A stretch of DNA of 64,000 bases from Gaetbulibacter sp. 4G1 (GTDB lineage Bacteria; Bacteroidota; Bacteroidia; Flavobacteriales; Flavobacteriaceae): positions 248,001 to 312,000 of the forward strand of contig NZ_MDVN01000020.1 in the NCBI RefSeq assembly GCF_002741945.1, in the 5' to 3' direction. The notes beneath the pieces are model-generated. The model was given only the letters and a program-made list of their open reading frames with translations, was not told where the DNA came from and did not search any database. The translations under genes were made by a program, and so were the position numbers. Numbering within the stretch: the first letter of the stretch is position 1; every line of letters starts with the position of its first letter. Below, in pieces: positions 1 through 8,861 of this stretch.

Positions 1-666
1 AACTATGGCGTATCATCAACTTCTGGTTCATCAAATGTTATGGAGCATTTAGGAGTAAAGTTTTCCAACAACGAAGATTTTTTAAAACGCTGCCTAGATA
101 AAGCAGGCATATGTATATTACACGCTCCATTATTTCACCCTGCTATGAAAAATGTAGCTCCCATCAGACGAGAGTTGGGCGTAAAAACCTTTTTTAACAT
201 GTTGGGGCCTTTGGTTAATCCTTCATTTCCAAAAAACCAAATGCTAGGTGTTTTTAGCTTAGAACTTTTACGCCTATATAGTTTTATATATCAAAACACA
301 GATAAAAATTACAATATTATTTATGCCTTAGATGGATACGATGAAATTTCATTAACAGGAAAAGCTAAAATTGTTTCAAATCATACTGAAAAATTGTTTT
401 CTCCAAAAGATTTGGGAGTTTCTAAAATTAAGCAAGACGAAATTTTTGGAGGAAACACGGTTAAAGATGCAGCAAACATATTTGTAGATATCATTAGCGG
501 TAATGGAACAGAAGCACAAAATAATGTAGTTTGCGCTAATGCCGGATTAGCGATTGCAACTACAAAACAAATTACGCATCAAGAAGGTTTTGAAATAGCA
601 AAAGAATCGTTGTTTTCTGGTAAAGGAAAAGCAAGTTTAGATAAATTGATTGAGTTAAGTAAATAA
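1..666 (+). CDS. trpD: Anthranilate phosphoribosyltransferase, 5' truncated
   Basis: Transfers the phosphoribosyl group of PRPP to anthranilate, the second step of tryptophan synthesis from chorismate, in the cytosol. The reading frame is open from base 1, so the N-terminus lies outside the window and 221 codons are visible. The family motifs are clear: a glycine-serine stretch running into GSSNVMEHLG, then HPAMKNVAPIRRELGVKT and FNMLGPLVNP, typical of TrpD after the PRPP-binding loop. An internal ATG at 40 is not the true start. The stop overlaps the trpC start by one base, so the two are one transcript. Confidence 0.95.
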   Translation, partial: NYGVSSTSGSSNVMEHLGVKFSNNEDFLKRCLDKAGICILHAPLFHPAMKNVAPIRRELGVKTFFNMLGPLVNPSFPKNQMLGVFSLELLRLYSFIYQNTDKNYNIIYALDGYDEISLTGKAKIVSNHTEKLFSPKDLGVSKIKQDEIFGGNTVKDAANIFVDIISGNGTEAQNNVVCANAGLAIATTKQITHQEGFEIAKESLFSGKGKASLDKLIELSK

Positions 667-1451
667 TGAACATCTTAGACAAAATAACATTAGATAAACG
701 CAAGGAAGTTGAACTTAGAAAAAGTCTAATTCCAGTGTCTCAATTAGAACAATCCGTTTTATTTGAAAGAGTAACAATGTCACTTGCAAATAACTTGCGA
801 CACAGCAAATCAGGAATTATAGCAGAACATAAAAGGCGCTCACCATCAAAGTCTGTAATCAACAATACATTAAACGTCCAAGATGTAGCAAAAGGTTATG
901 AAGCTGCAGGGGTTTGTGGTATGTCTGTTTTAACAGATGGTAAATATTTTGGAGGCTCTTTAGACGATTTATTAACGGCAAGAGCAAGTTGTAATATTCC
1001 TTTATTAAGAAAGGAATTCATTATAGATGAATACCAATTGTTAGAGGCAAAAGCTTATGGTGCTGATGTTATTTTATTAATTGCTGCAATACTTTCAAAA
1101 GACGAAATAAAACAATTCTCTGAGTTTGCCAAAACCTTGAATTTAGATGTCCTTTTAGAAGTTCATAACGAAGAAGAGTTGCACAAATCTATCATGCCTA
1201 GTTTAGACATGCTAGGTGTAAACAATAGGAACTTAAAAACATTTGATGTTAATTTAGATATCAGTAAAAGTTTAAGTAACCTTATTCCTGATGACTTTGT
1301 AAAAGTTTCTGAAAGTGGTATCAGCAATATAAATGCAATAAAAGAATTACAACCTTATGGTTATCAAGGCTTTTTAATAGGGGAAAACTTTATGAAAACT
1401 GATAACCCAGGAGTCAGTGCAACAGAATTCATTCAAAATCTAGAGAAATGA
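666..1451 (+). CDS. trpC: Indole-3-glycerol phosphate synthase
   Basis: Closes the ring of 1-(2-carboxyphenylamino)-deoxyribulose 5-phosphate to indole-3-glycerol phosphate. The 261-residue length is normal for a stand-alone TrpC. Family motifs in order are [11 protein letters not shown] (residues 51-61, with the phosphate/catalytic lysine), [32 protein letters not shown] and VSESGI. The ATG overlaps the trpD stop by one base, and the end overlaps the next gene by four bases (ATGA), showing tight translational coupling within the trp operon. TrpF is not fused here, unlike in enterobacteria; it is fused instead to TrpB downstream. Confidence 0.95.
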   Translation: MNILDKITLDKRKEVELRKSLIPVSQLEQSVLFERVTMSLANNLRHSKSGIIAEHKRRSPSKSVINNTLNVQDVAKGYEAAGVCGMSVLTDGKYFGGSLDDLLTARASCNIPLLRKEFIIDEYQLLEAKAYGADVILLIAAILSKDEIKQFSEFAKTLNLDVLLEVHNEEELHKSIMPSLDMLGVNNRNLKTFDVNLDISKSLSNLIPDDFVKVSESGISNINAIKELQPYGYQGFLIGENFMKTDNPGVSATEFIQNLEK

Positions 1452-3256
1452 AACTGAAGGTTTGCGGAATGAAATATCAAGATAATATTGAACATGTTGC
1501 AGCATTGCAACCTGACTATCTTGGTTTTATATTTTATGAAAAATCAGCAAGACATTTTGATACTGAGTGCATCCTAGACTTACCAAAATCAATTAAAAAA
1601 ACAGGTGTTTTTGTTGACGCTGACATTGACTTTGTAATAGAAAAAATTAACAAACATAATTTACAAGCAGTTCAATTGCATGGCAAAGAATCATCTAAGT
1701 ATTGTAAACAACTAAAATCTGAAAGTGTTGAAATAATCAAAGTATTTTCAATAAAGGATGAGTTTGATTTCAGTGTTTTAAATCCTTACGAGGGTATTGT
1801 TGATTACTTCCTGTTTGATACTAAAGGGAAACTCCCTGGAGGTAACGGGTACACATTTGATTGGAACGTATTAAACAATTATCCTTCAACAACACCATTC
1901 CTTTTAAGTGGAGGAATTGGACTGAATCAAATTGACGATATTAAAAAATTTCAGCGGAGCAAAGCTTCAAAATATTGCTATGCGTTAGATGTAAATAGTA
2001 AGTTTGAAATAGAACCTGGCTTAAAAAATATTGAAGACATAAAAAAATTTAAAAATAATCTGATTTCTAAAATCATGAACTATAACGTAAACGAAAAAGG
2101 GTACTATGGCGAATTTGGGGGTGCATTTATACCAGAAATGCTATATCCAAATGTAGAAGAGTTACGCCAAAATTATTTAAAAGTAATGGCTGAGCCAGAT
2201 TTTAAAAAGGAATTTGACCAACTACTTAAAGATTACGTAGGTCGCCCTTCTCCCTTATATTTTGCTAAACGTCTTTCTCATAAATATAATACCAAGATAT
2301 ATTTAAAGCGCGAAGACTTAAATCATACAGGTGCACATAAAATAAACAATACTATCGGGCAAATTCTAATGGCTAAGCGTTTAGGTAAAACTAGAATTAT
2401 TGCCGAAACTGGAGCAGGTCAACACGGTGTAGCCACCGCTACAGTTTGTGCTTTAATGGGGCTTGAATGTATAGTTTATATGGGAGAAATTGATATTGCA
2501 AGGCAAGCACCAAATGTTGCCAGAATGAAAATGTTAGGCGCAAAAGTTGTACCTGCATTATCAGGAAGTAGAACATTAAAAGATGCTACAAACGAAGCCA
2601 TTCGCGATTGGATTAATAATCCTGTAAACACGCATTATATTATTGGTTCTGCCATTGGCCCACACCCTTATCCAGATATGGTAACACGTTTTCAAGCAGT
2701 GATTTCAGAAGAAATTAAATGGCAATTAAAAGAACAAACAGGTAAGAAAAACCCAGATTATGTGGTGGCATGTATTGGTGGAGGAAGTAACGCTGCTGGA
2801 ACATATTATCATTATTTACATGAAGAAAACGTTGGTATTATAGCTGTAGAAGCAGCAGGTTTAGGAGTTGATTCTGGTGAAAGTGCAGCAACCTCTGTTT
2901 TAGGAAAAGAAGGCATTATTCACGGTTGTAAAACATTATTAATGCAAACTGCTGACGGACAAATAACCGAGCCTTACTCTATTTCTGCAGGATTAGATTA
3001 TCCTGGTGTTGGTCCCATGCATGCACACTTATGTAAAACGGGACGTGCAGAATTTATAGCAATTACAGATGATGACGCTATGAAAGCTGGTTTAAAATTA
3101 TGCGAATTGGAAGGTATTATCCCCGCTATTGAAAGTTCTCATGCATTAGCCATTTTTGAACAGAAAACGTTTAATCCAGACGATGTTGTTGTGCTAAGTT
3201 TATCTGGACGTGGCGATAAAGATTTACAGAATTATATAGATTATTTTAAAATTTAA
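1448..3256 (+). CDS. Fused phosphoribosylanthranilate isomerase / tryptophan synthase beta chain
   Basis: One uninterrupted 602-codon frame joins TrpF (residues 1 to about 208) to TrpB (from Met210). The TrpF half has the catalytic Cys6 (KVCGMK) and Asp124 ([12 protein letters not shown]). The TrpB half has [13 protein letters not shown], the PLP lysine K298 in HTGAHKINN, and the GGGSNA phosphate loop. Both halves look complete, so the protein should isomerise phosphoribosylanthranilate and condense indole with serine. Usually the two are separate proteins. No stop separates them, but an in-frame ATG at 2075 could start a normal 393-residue TrpB on its own. A run of seven A (2041-2047) just before the junction makes a one-base error or recent mutation worth excluding. 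Confidence 0.9.
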   Translation: MKLKVCGMKYQDNIEHVAALQPDYLGFIFYEKSARHFDTECILDLPKSIKKTGVFVDADIDFVIEKINKHNLQAVQLHGKESSKYCKQLKSESVEIIKVFSIKDEFDFSVLNPYEGIVDYFLFDTKGKLPGGNGYTFDWNVLNNYPSTTPFLLSGGIGLNQIDDIKKFQRSKASKYCYALDVNSKFEIEPGLKNIEDIKKFKNNLISKIMNYNVNEKGYYGEFGGAFIPEMLYPNVEELRQNYLKVMAEPDFKKEFDQLLKDYVGRPSPLYFAKRLSHKYNTKIYLKREDLNHTGAHKINNTIGQILMAKRLGKTRIIAETGAGQHGVATATVCALMGLECIVYMGEIDIARQAPNVARMKMLGAKVVPALSGSRTLKDATNEAIRDWINNPVNTHYIIGSAIGPHPYPDMVTRFQAVISEEIKWQLKEQTGKKNPDYVVACIGGGSNAAGTYYHYLHEENVGIIAVEAAGLGVDSGESAATSVLGKEGIIHGCKTLLMQTADGQITEPYSISAGLDYPGVGPMHAHLCKTGRAEFIAITDDDAMKAGLKLCELEGIIPAIESSHALAIFEQKTFNPDDVVVLSLSGRGDKDLQNYIDYFKI

Positions 3257-3259
3257 ATT

Positions 3260-4024
3260 GTGAACAGAATAAATCAAAAACTTCAAGAAGACAAAAAATT
3301 ATTGTCTATATATTTTACTGCCGGTTACCCACATATTAACGACACCGTTTCAATAATCGAAGATTTAGAAAAAAATGGTGTTGATATGATTGAAATAGGT
3401 TTGCCTTTTAGCGACCCATTAGCTGATGGTCCTACTATTCAAGCAAGTTCAACGCAAGCATTAAAAAATGGCATGACTACCGATGTGCTTTTCGATCAAT
3501 TAAAAGACATTAGAAAGTCAGTTAATATTCCATTAATTATTATGGGATATTTTAACCCCATGTTTCAATATGGCGTAGAAACTTTTTGTCAAAAATGTCA
3601 AGAGATTGGTATTGATGGTTTAATTATACCCGATTTACCTGTTGATGTGTATCACGAAGAATATCAAGCTATTTTTGAAAAATATGGTCTTATTAATGTG
3701 TTCTTAATTACGCCTCAAACCAGTGATGAACGTATACGATATATAGATTCTATTTCAAACGGATTTATATACATGGTAAGTAGCGCCAGTACAACAGGAG
3801 CACAATCTGGTTTTGGAGATGAGCAAACGCAATATTTTGAGCGTATTGCTAAAATGAACTTAAAAAATCCACAAATTATTGGTTTTGGTATTAGTAATAA
3901 TCAAACGTTTACTCAAGCTACACAATACGCAAAAGGCGCTATTATTGGAAGTGCTTTTGTAAAGCATGTTACTAATGATGGTATTAAAAATATTAAAAAC
4001 TTTGTTGATACAATCTTGAATTGA
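3260..4024 (+). CDS. trpA: Tryptophan synthase alpha chain
   Basis: Cleaves indole-3-glycerol phosphate to indole and glyceraldehyde 3-phosphate, passing indole to TrpB. It has 254 residues, slightly shorter than the E. coli protein. The catalytic acids are visible as Glu45 and Asp56 in IEIGLPFSDPLADGPTIQ, and the phosphate-binding C-terminal glycines as GFGISNN and GSAFVKH. The start is a GTG three bases after the trpB stop; no ATG lies nearby in frame. It is the last biosynthetic gene of the trp operon in this window. Confidence 0.95.
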   Translation: MNRINQKLQEDKKLLSIYFTAGYPHINDTVSIIEDLEKNGVDMIEIGLPFSDPLADGPTIQASSTQALKNGMTTDVLFDQLKDIRKSVNIPLIIMGYFNPMFQYGVETFCQKCQEIGIDGLIIPDLPVDVYHEEYQAIFEKYGLINVFLITPQTSDERIRYIDSISNGFIYMVSSASTTGAQSGFGDEQTQYFERIAKMNLKNPQIIGFGISNNQTFTQATQYAKGAIIGSAFVKHVTNDGIKNIKNFVDTILN

Positions 4025-4029
4025 GTTTT

Positions 4030-4446
4030 ATGAAATGGTTTAAAAAAGTATTAATTGAAAATTATGCCAATTTTTCGGGTAGAGCTAGACGACAAGAATA
4101 CTGGATGTATGCTTTGTTTTGGTCAATCATTGTAATCTCTATGAGTATTTTGGCAGAATACACTGAAAAATACTTAGGGTTTACATGGGGGTTTACATTC
4201 TTCATCATATTTTCTATTGCCACTCTAATTCCATGGTTAGCAGTAAATGTTAGACGGCTACACGACACAGGAAAAAGCGGAGGTTATTTCTTTGTTAATT
4301 TCATACCCTTAATTGGTCGAATTTGGTATTTAATTTTAGTTTGTACCGATGGAGAGTCAAGACCAAATCAATACGGCCCTGATCCAAAAAAACCCAATAA
4401 AAATGATGAAATTGACGACATAGGAAAACCTCTTTTGGATGAATAG
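4030..4446 (+). CDS. DUF805 family inner-membrane protein
   Basis: Small membrane protein of unknown function. The start is placed at ATG 4030 (138 residues) rather than the TTG at 4021, because DUF805 proteins begin near a W-x-KVL segment followed by FSGRARRQEYW, which is present here. Three hydrophobic segments lie near residues 20-42, 50-72 and 84-104, with RRLHDTGKSGG between the last two, a signature of the family. The charged tail is rich in Asp and Lys. It follows trpA by six bases and may be cotranscribed, but nothing ties it to tryptophan metabolism. Confidence 0.85.
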   Translation: MKWFKKVLIENYANFSGRARRQEYWMYALFWSIIVISMSILAEYTEKYLGFTWGFTFFIIFSIATLIPWLAVNVRRLHDTGKSGGYFFVNFIPLIGRIWYLILVCTDGESRPNQYGPDPKKPNKNDEIDDIGKPLLDE

Positions 4447-4476
4447 TTTTTATAGAATGAGTTAATTATTTAGACT

Positions 4477-5292
4477 CTAACGATTCCATTTTCTTTGTAT
4501 TTCATTTTTTATAAACAGGTTTACGTCCCATTGATTCCCTAGTGGTGTTTCAGTATTAGGTTGATACAGCGTATACGGGAAAGGTCCGTATTCGGTAGTA
4601 ATTGTTATAAACTGCCGATTACTTTTTGCTGCATTTTCTATCATGGCTGTCCACCACTTATTAAACTGATTTAACTCTTCAACATAAACAGAATCTCTTG
4701 GATCTATAACTTGTGCGCTTTGAGACGAACCAACACGTGCGTGTATATGATAGGTATGTTGAATAGCTTTTTGCAGAGCATTTTCTTGGTTTTCTAGTAA
4801 AGTTTCGGCAACACAACACCAATGTGAAATGTCTGATGTTAACTTTAAAAAGGGTAACGATTCTAAATATTTATAACAAACATGAGCTGCAAAAGAAAAC
4901 CTAGACCGATGCGTTTCATGAGTAATAACCACCTTCGTTTCGGCTTCAATAGCTTGGGCTATTTCAATTAATTCAGCATTCTGTTCAAAAGTAAAAAAAT
5001 CCATACCTGTATGCGAATTCACAAATAAAGGTTTAGCTTCAACCAAGTTATACAAATGTGATTTATAATTCTCTTTATGAGTCTTAAAATCAACATCTTT
5101 TGTTTGCCAATGCTGTCCTATAAAATCTAGCTCAAAATCTTTAAGCATTAAAAGTATATCATGTTTTTCTTGCTTATTAGAAGGCAAATCAATTTCTACA
5201 CCACTAAATCCATTTGCCTTTACTTTATTCAAAAAGGTGCCCCAATTAATATCTGCACTACCCCAGCGCGGGTAAATAAATTTTAATTCCAT
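4477..5292 (-). CDS. Sugar phosphate isomerase/epimerase-like TIM-barrel protein
   Basis: 271-residue protein of the xylose isomerase-like TIM barrel / AP endonuclease 2 superfamily. The pattern is visible in GFSGVEIDLPS, FVNSHTGMDFF, VVITHETHRSRFSF, LTSDISHWC and YHIHARVGSSQ: successive strands ending in Glu, His and Asp metal ligands. This points to a metal-dependent isomerase or epimerase acting on a sugar or polyol, with substrate unknown. Its start abuts the stop of the PhyH dioxygenase gene (overlap of one base at 5292), so the two form an operon, divergent from an AraC-type regulator. Confidence 0.75.
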   Translation of the reverse strand: MELKFIYPRWGSADINWGTFLNKVKANGFSGVEIDLPSNKQEKHDILLMLKDFELDFIGQHWQTKDVDFKTHKENYKSHLYNLVEAKPLFVNSHTGMDFFTFEQNAELIEIAQAIEAETKVVITHETHRSRFSFAAHVCYKYLESLPFLKLTSDISHWCCVAETLLENQENALQKAIQHTYHIHARVGSSQSAQVIDPRDSVYVEELNQFNKWWTAMIENAAKSNRQFITITTEYGPFPYTLYQPNTETPLGNQWDVNLFIKNEIQRKWNR

Positions 5293-6014
5293 TATTTTTT
5301 ATTTCTTATTTCTCTATCTCCTGTATGATCTACTCCTTGTTCCCGTTCTAGTACAATCATGCTTTCAGGTCTAAAATTTAAAATCAAAGCTCTTCGTTGA
5401 CTATTAGTACTATTTCCTTTGCTAAAATGAAGAGTAAACCCATCATGAAATGTACACCCTCCTGAGTTTAAAGGAATGCTTTGGGCTTCCTTAGTATCTG
5501 TTTTACAAAACAATGCTCCTTTATTTGGCATAGCATAATGTTTCAAAATATTTGTAGATTTTTTTTTCGGAATAAACCACATACATCCATTAGCTTCATA
5601 AACATCATCTAATGCTACCCAACAACTTACAGCTCTTTTATCTGGCATTTTTATCCAATAGGCTGCGTCTTGATGCCAAGGTGTCTCTGTATTTGTATAT
5701 GGTGCTTTATTTATAAGCATATCAAAGTCTAAAGCCATATCGCTTCCCAACAATAACTTCGCATAGTTAAGAGCTTGCTTATAAACATTCATTTTAGATA
5801 GCTTAGGTTCTATAAGACTAGGTCTCATAATTTGAGTTATTTTTTCAACAGGTCCACCAGAGCCTCCTGATAAGTCACTTCTTAATCCTTCAGTTCTTTT
5901 TTTATCCTTTAAGAGGTCATCATATAAAACTCTAAGTTCTTCAACCTCATCTTTAACTATTAATGATTCTAAATGAGTAAAACCATGACTTAAAAATTTT
6001 TCCCTTAATTCCAT
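5292..6014 (-). CDS. Phytanoyl-CoA dioxygenase (PhyH) family protein
   Basis: 240-residue non-haem Fe(II)/2-oxoglutarate dioxygenase of the PhyH family. The iron ligands appear as His114 and Asp116 in TPWHQDAAYW and a distal His near residue 196 (FTLHFSKGNS), followed by an Arg (about 207/208) suited to binding 2-oxoglutarate. In bacteria this family hydroxylates varied small molecules; the substrate is not evident. It is first in a two-gene operon with the isomerase-like gene and is transcribed away from the AraC regulator across a roughly 100-base shared intergenic region. Confidence 0.8.
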   Translation of the reverse strand: MELREKFLSHGFTHLESLIVKDEVEELRVLYDDLLKDKKRTEGLRSDLSGGSGGPVEKITQIMRPSLIEPKLSKMNVYKQALNYAKLLLGSDMALDFDMLINKAPYTNTETPWHQDAAYWIKMPDKRAVSCWVALDDVYEANGCMWFIPKKKSTNILKHYAMPNKGALFCKTDTKEAQSIPLNSGGCTFHDGFTLHFSKGNSTNSQRRALILNFRPESMIVLEREQGVDHTGDREIRNKK

Positions 6015-6080
6015 AAAATATTTAATTATATTAACTTTTAATTTATTTCAAATAAATAGTAAAGATTCTTTAAAGTCTTT

Positions 6081-6088
6081 TAAATTTG
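6081..6088 (+). promoter_or_regulatory. Bacteroidota -7 box for the AraC regulator gene
   Basis: TAAATTTG matches the phylum -7 consensus TAnnTTTG and lies 29 bases before the GTG start. A clear -33 TTG is not visible at the expected distance, so strength is uncertain. Confidence 0.45.
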
Positions 6089-6116
6089 TATCACCCAACA
6101 ATTTTATACATAAACA

Positions 6117-6980
6117 GTGCAAAATCAAACAAATGATCGTGTCGTTTATAACCTAAACACATTAGGATATAAGCGTTGTAAACAATTTGGGCATTATAAG
6201 TATACTAAAGTTAAACCAAGGTTAGAAAACCATATACACAAAGACATTATTGAAATTTGTTATTGCTTAAAAGGTCAGCAATTTTATAATATTGAGCAAA
6301 ATGAGTTGAAACTTAATGGCAATAATATTCTTATTGTGTCGCCTAACACGATACATAGTACAGGGGTTTACCCAGAAGATAAAGGTGAGTTATTTTGGAT
6401 ACAGATTTCCTTAAATAATGATCTTGGTAAACTATGCAACTTACCTTTTTTGCAATCTAAATATATATTAAAAGCACTAACCAAAAAATCAAATGTGGTA
6501 TTTAAAGGTGCTTTTTCTTTAAAAAATATTTTGAATGCACTATTTACTCAATTAGAAAAACCACAAAGTATTCTTAGTGTAATAACTATCAATCATTTAA
6601 TCATTCAACTTTTACTTGAAACATTATCGCTAACTGAAAAACCCCAGCAAGTAAAACCTACCATAAGATTAAATATTATTAATGAGTACATTGAAAAGAA
6701 TTTAAGTAGGTCTATCTATGTAGATGAATTGGCTGGAGCAATAAAAATATCTGTCTCTTATTTTAAAACTTGGTTTAAAGAAAATACTGGAATAACACCA
6801 AATGAATACATTAATCGATTAAAAATTAAGCAAGCAAAGGTTGATTTACTAAATGAAAAAACAATAACTCAAGTAGCTTTTAATTTAGGCTATAATTCAT
6901 CTCAATACTTTGCCACATCATTTAAAAAATTTACAGGAATAACGCCCAAAGCGTATATTGCCAAACATAACACAAAATAA
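6117..6980 (+). CDS. AraC family transcriptional regulator with cupin-like sensor domain
   Basis: 287-residue regulator. The N-terminal half resembles the AraC cupin ligand-binding barrel (HIHKDIIEICYCLKGQQFYNI, then IVSPNTIHSTG). The C-terminal 100 residues carry the two helix-turn-helix motifs, with the typical end FKKFTGITPKAYI. The start is GTG at 6117: the frame has a stop at 6111 and offers no ATG before the cupin domain. It is divergent from the PhyH/isomerase pair, so it likely senses a carbohydrate-like effector and controls that pair; this is inference from gene order. trmL follows one base after its stop. Confidence 0.85.
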   Translation: MQNQTNDRVVYNLNTLGYKRCKQFGHYKYTKVKPRLENHIHKDIIEICYCLKGQQFYNIEQNELKLNGNNILIVSPNTIHSTGVYPEDKGELFWIQISLNNDLGKLCNLPFLQSKYILKALTKKSNVVFKGAFSLKNILNALFTQLEKPQSILSVITINHLIIQLLLETLSLTEKPQQVKPTIRLNIINEYIEKNLSRSIYVDELAGAIKISVSYFKTWFKENTGITPNEYINRLKIKQAKVDLLNEKTITQVAFNLGYNSSQYFATSFKKFTGITPKAYIAKHNTK

Positions 6981-6981
6981 A

Positions 6982-7434
6982 ATGCCTTTAAACATTGTTT
7001 TAATAGAACCCGAAATACCTAATAATACAGGAAACATAGGTCGATTAGCTTTAGCCTCTGGATCACACTTGCATTTAGTAAAGCCATTAGGGTTTGAAAT
7101 TAACGATACACGATTAAAACGTGCTGGTTTAGATTATTGGAAACATCTTCAAATTACGTATTATGAAAACACTGAAGATTTTTTCTTAAAAAATAGAAAC
7201 GCAAATATGGCTTTTTTATCAAGTCATGGAACAAAAAATCATTGGGATATTCCTTTTGAAAATAATATGTTTTTAATTTTTGGTAAAGAATCGGTAGGAT
7301 TACCTAAACCAATAATAGAAACGCATAAAAACCAGCTTTATAAAATTCCTTTATACAGCAAGCATGTTAGAAGTTTAAATCTTGCAAATGCGGTAGGCAT
7401 TGTGGTATATGAAGGCTTGAAACAGCTTAGCTAA
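6982..7434 (+). CDS. trmL: tRNA (cytidine/uridine-34) 2'-O-methyltransferase
   Basis: SpoU-family (SPOUT, trefoil knot) methyltransferase that modifies the wobble base of tRNA-Leu isoacceptors. The start is set at ATG 6982 (150 residues), giving the canonical beginning MPLNIVLIEPEIPNNTGNIG; a longer TTG-started form from 6958 would overlap the AraC gene. Motifs are PNNTGNIGRLA, FGKESVGLP and SLNLANAVGIVVYEGL, the last two forming the SAM-binding knot. The length matches TrmL. Its 3' end is followed by accessory unit A, which sits between this gene and the convergent VF530 gene. Confidence 0.9.
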   Translation: MPLNIVLIEPEIPNNTGNIGRLALASGSHLHLVKPLGFEINDTRLKRAGLDYWKHLQITYYENTEDFFLKNRNANMAFLSSHGTKNHWDIPFENNMFLIFGKESVGLPKPIIETHKNQLYKIPLYSKHVRSLNLANAVGIVVYEGLKQLS

Positions 7435-7442
7435 TTCCAATA

Positions 7443-7532
7443 TTGACTTTGTGAAAATTTTCGACTACCTTCGTTTTAACGGTGGATGTAAGTCATTGAA
7501 ATGCATTTATATACATAAAAAACATTACTAAC
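7443..7532 (+). promoter_or_regulatory. Left end of unit A: promoter, degenerate hairpin and tag
   Basis: TTGAC (7443-7447), an 18-base spacer and TACCTTCG (7466-7473) form a promoter of the phylum type. TTCGTTTTAACG follows (one extra T compared with B and C), then a hairpin whose arms are more diverged than in B and C, AAAAAACA (7517-7524) and tag TTACTAAC (7525-7532). Confidence 0.65.
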
Positions 7533-7553
7533 AAGCTTAAGAAACAAAGTTTA

Positions 7554-8771
7554 ATGAATAAAATAATCATAGCCCTTTCAATTTTTATTTTGGTAGTTGC
7601 TTGCGGACAAAAAAACAGCTCAGAAAAAAAGAACTCAAAGAGTTATTCGAAAATTAAAGATTCATTAACTACTCAAATTGACAAAATCAACGAGAACGGA
7701 AAAATAGTTGGGTTTTCTGTTATAATAGTAGATTCTACCGGAATTCTTTATAATAAAGGATTTGGATTTGCAAACTCCACTACCCAAAAAAAATATTCAA
7801 CCCAAACCGTTCAACCCATTGCCTCAATTTCAAAGACCTTGATTGGGCTTTCATTATTTAAAGCCAAAGAAATGGGCAAACTTAATCTTGATGACCCCAT
7901 AGATAAATATCTTCCTTTTACAGTATCAAACCCAAATTTTCCAGAAACACCGATTACGATAAGACAATTAGCCATCCACACATCTTCAATAAACGATTCG
8001 GATAGTTTTTGGGAAAACGATTATATACTTATCGAAAAAGATCATAAAAAAGGTACAGGAATACCCGAATATTTCAATGAGTCTCAGACGGAATTATCGC
8101 TCCCTGATTTTTTAAAAAGTTTATTGACCGAAAAAGGTGACCTGAATAACGGAGAAAGTTATACAGCAAATAAACCATCCACAAAATTTAACTATTCAAA
8201 TGTTGGGTCAAATCTATGTGCACTTGTAATTGAATCGGCAACTGGAGTTCCCTATCGAACGTTTACCACAAAGTACATTCTTGAACCTTTACAAATGAAC
8301 GCCTCAAGTTGGGCCGCTAAAAATAACGAATCAAAAAATCGTTCGACATTATATGCAACCAACAAACAAATTATGGCGAATTATACAACTGTAGGGTTTC
8401 CTGCAAGCGGACTAACTACATCTAGCGCCGATTTAGGTAAATATTTGTCTGAACTAATTAAGGGCTATTCAGGAAACGGAAGTTTATTGACAAAAGAAAG
8501 TTATGATGAACTTTTTAAAAAGCAATTGACCAAAAACCAACTTCCAGAAGGAGTTGATGCAAACTCGGGTATTTTTATTGATTATTCGAAAAGGGGTATC
8601 GGTTATAGTGGCTATGACCCAGGCCTTATGGCGTATATGTATTTTAATCCAGAAAGCTTGATTGGTAAAATAGTTCTTATAAATACGGACACGGATTTCG
8701 ATGAAGAAGTTCGACCTACCTTAGATGAAATTTATAACGTTTTAGGTGAATATGAAATCAAGTTCAAATAA
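7554..8771 (+). CDS. Beta-lactamase-fold serine hydrolase lipoprotein (class C / PBP4*-like)
   Basis: 405-residue exported lipoprotein. The signal ends in LVVAC with lipid Cys17. It has the penicillin-binding-protein fold motifs: SxxK at Ser91-Lys94 (IASISK) and YxN at Tyr214-Asn216 (FNYSNVG), with a late GYSG segment replacing the usual KTG-type motif. Such proteins hydrolyse peptides, esters or beta-lactams outside the inner membrane; substrate is unknown, and resistance cannot be claimed. It is the only gene of accessory unit A and is read from the promoter in the unit's left end, about 80 bases upstream. Confidence 0.8.
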   Translation: MNKIIIALSIFILVVACGQKNSSEKKNSKSYSKIKDSLTTQIDKINENGKIVGFSVIIVDSTGILYNKGFGFANSTTQKKYSTQTVQPIASISKTLIGLSLFKAKEMGKLNLDDPIDKYLPFTVSNPNFPETPITIRQLAIHTSSINDSDSFWENDYILIEKDHKKGTGIPEYFNESQTELSLPDFLKSLLTEKGDLNNGESYTANKPSTKFNYSNVGSNLCALVIESATGVPYRTFTTKYILEPLQMNASSWAAKNNESKNRSTLYATNKQIMANYTTVGFPASGLTTSSADLGKYLSELIKGYSGNGSLLTKESYDELFKKQLTKNQLPEGVDANSGIFIDYSKRGIGYSGYDPGLMAYMYFNPESLIGKIVLINTDTDFDEEVRPTLDEIYNVLGEYEIKFK

Positions 8772-8778
8772 AAAGCCA

Positions 8779-8853
8779 GTTGGTAATAATGTATATGAAT
8801 TTCACAGTACCCTTCAGGGTGCTACACTTCATACACTAACCGTTAAACGAACC
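8779..8853 (+). repeat. Right end of unit A, attC-like folded site
   Basis: Starts with antitag GTTGGTAA, complementary at 7 of 8 bases to the unit's tag. An inner hairpin ACCCT-TC-AGGGT (8809-8820) and outer arms GTATATGAA / TTCATACAC flank it. It ends in GTTAAAC (8842-8848, fits GTTRRRY) then GAACC. Nine bases later the convergent VF530 gene ends. Confidence 0.6.
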
Positions 8854-8861
8854 AAAAAAAA

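Larger units (their letters stand above)
7443..8853 (+). mobile_element. Accessory unit A: integron-cassette-like unit carrying a serine hydrolase
   Basis: Unit with the same architecture as B, C and D. The left end has a promoter, TTCGTTTTAACG, a weak hairpin and AAAAAACA. The tag TTACTAAC (7525-7532) follows, then one gene, the antitag GTTGGTAA (8779-8786) and the right end closing with CGTTAAACGAACC (8841-8853). The first 14 bases from the tag pair with the matching bases before and in the antitag at 11 of 14 positions. It lies between the 3' ends of convergent host genes trmL and VF530. No recombinase gene is inside. The integron-like reading is inference; a cargo-carrying MITE-like element is an alternative. 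Confidence 0.6.

Noticed and set aside
7554-8771. Calling the unit A serine hydrolase a beta-lactamase resistance gene
   Set aside because: SxxK and YxN are shared by esterases and peptidases of the same fold; nothing shows activity on beta-lactams.
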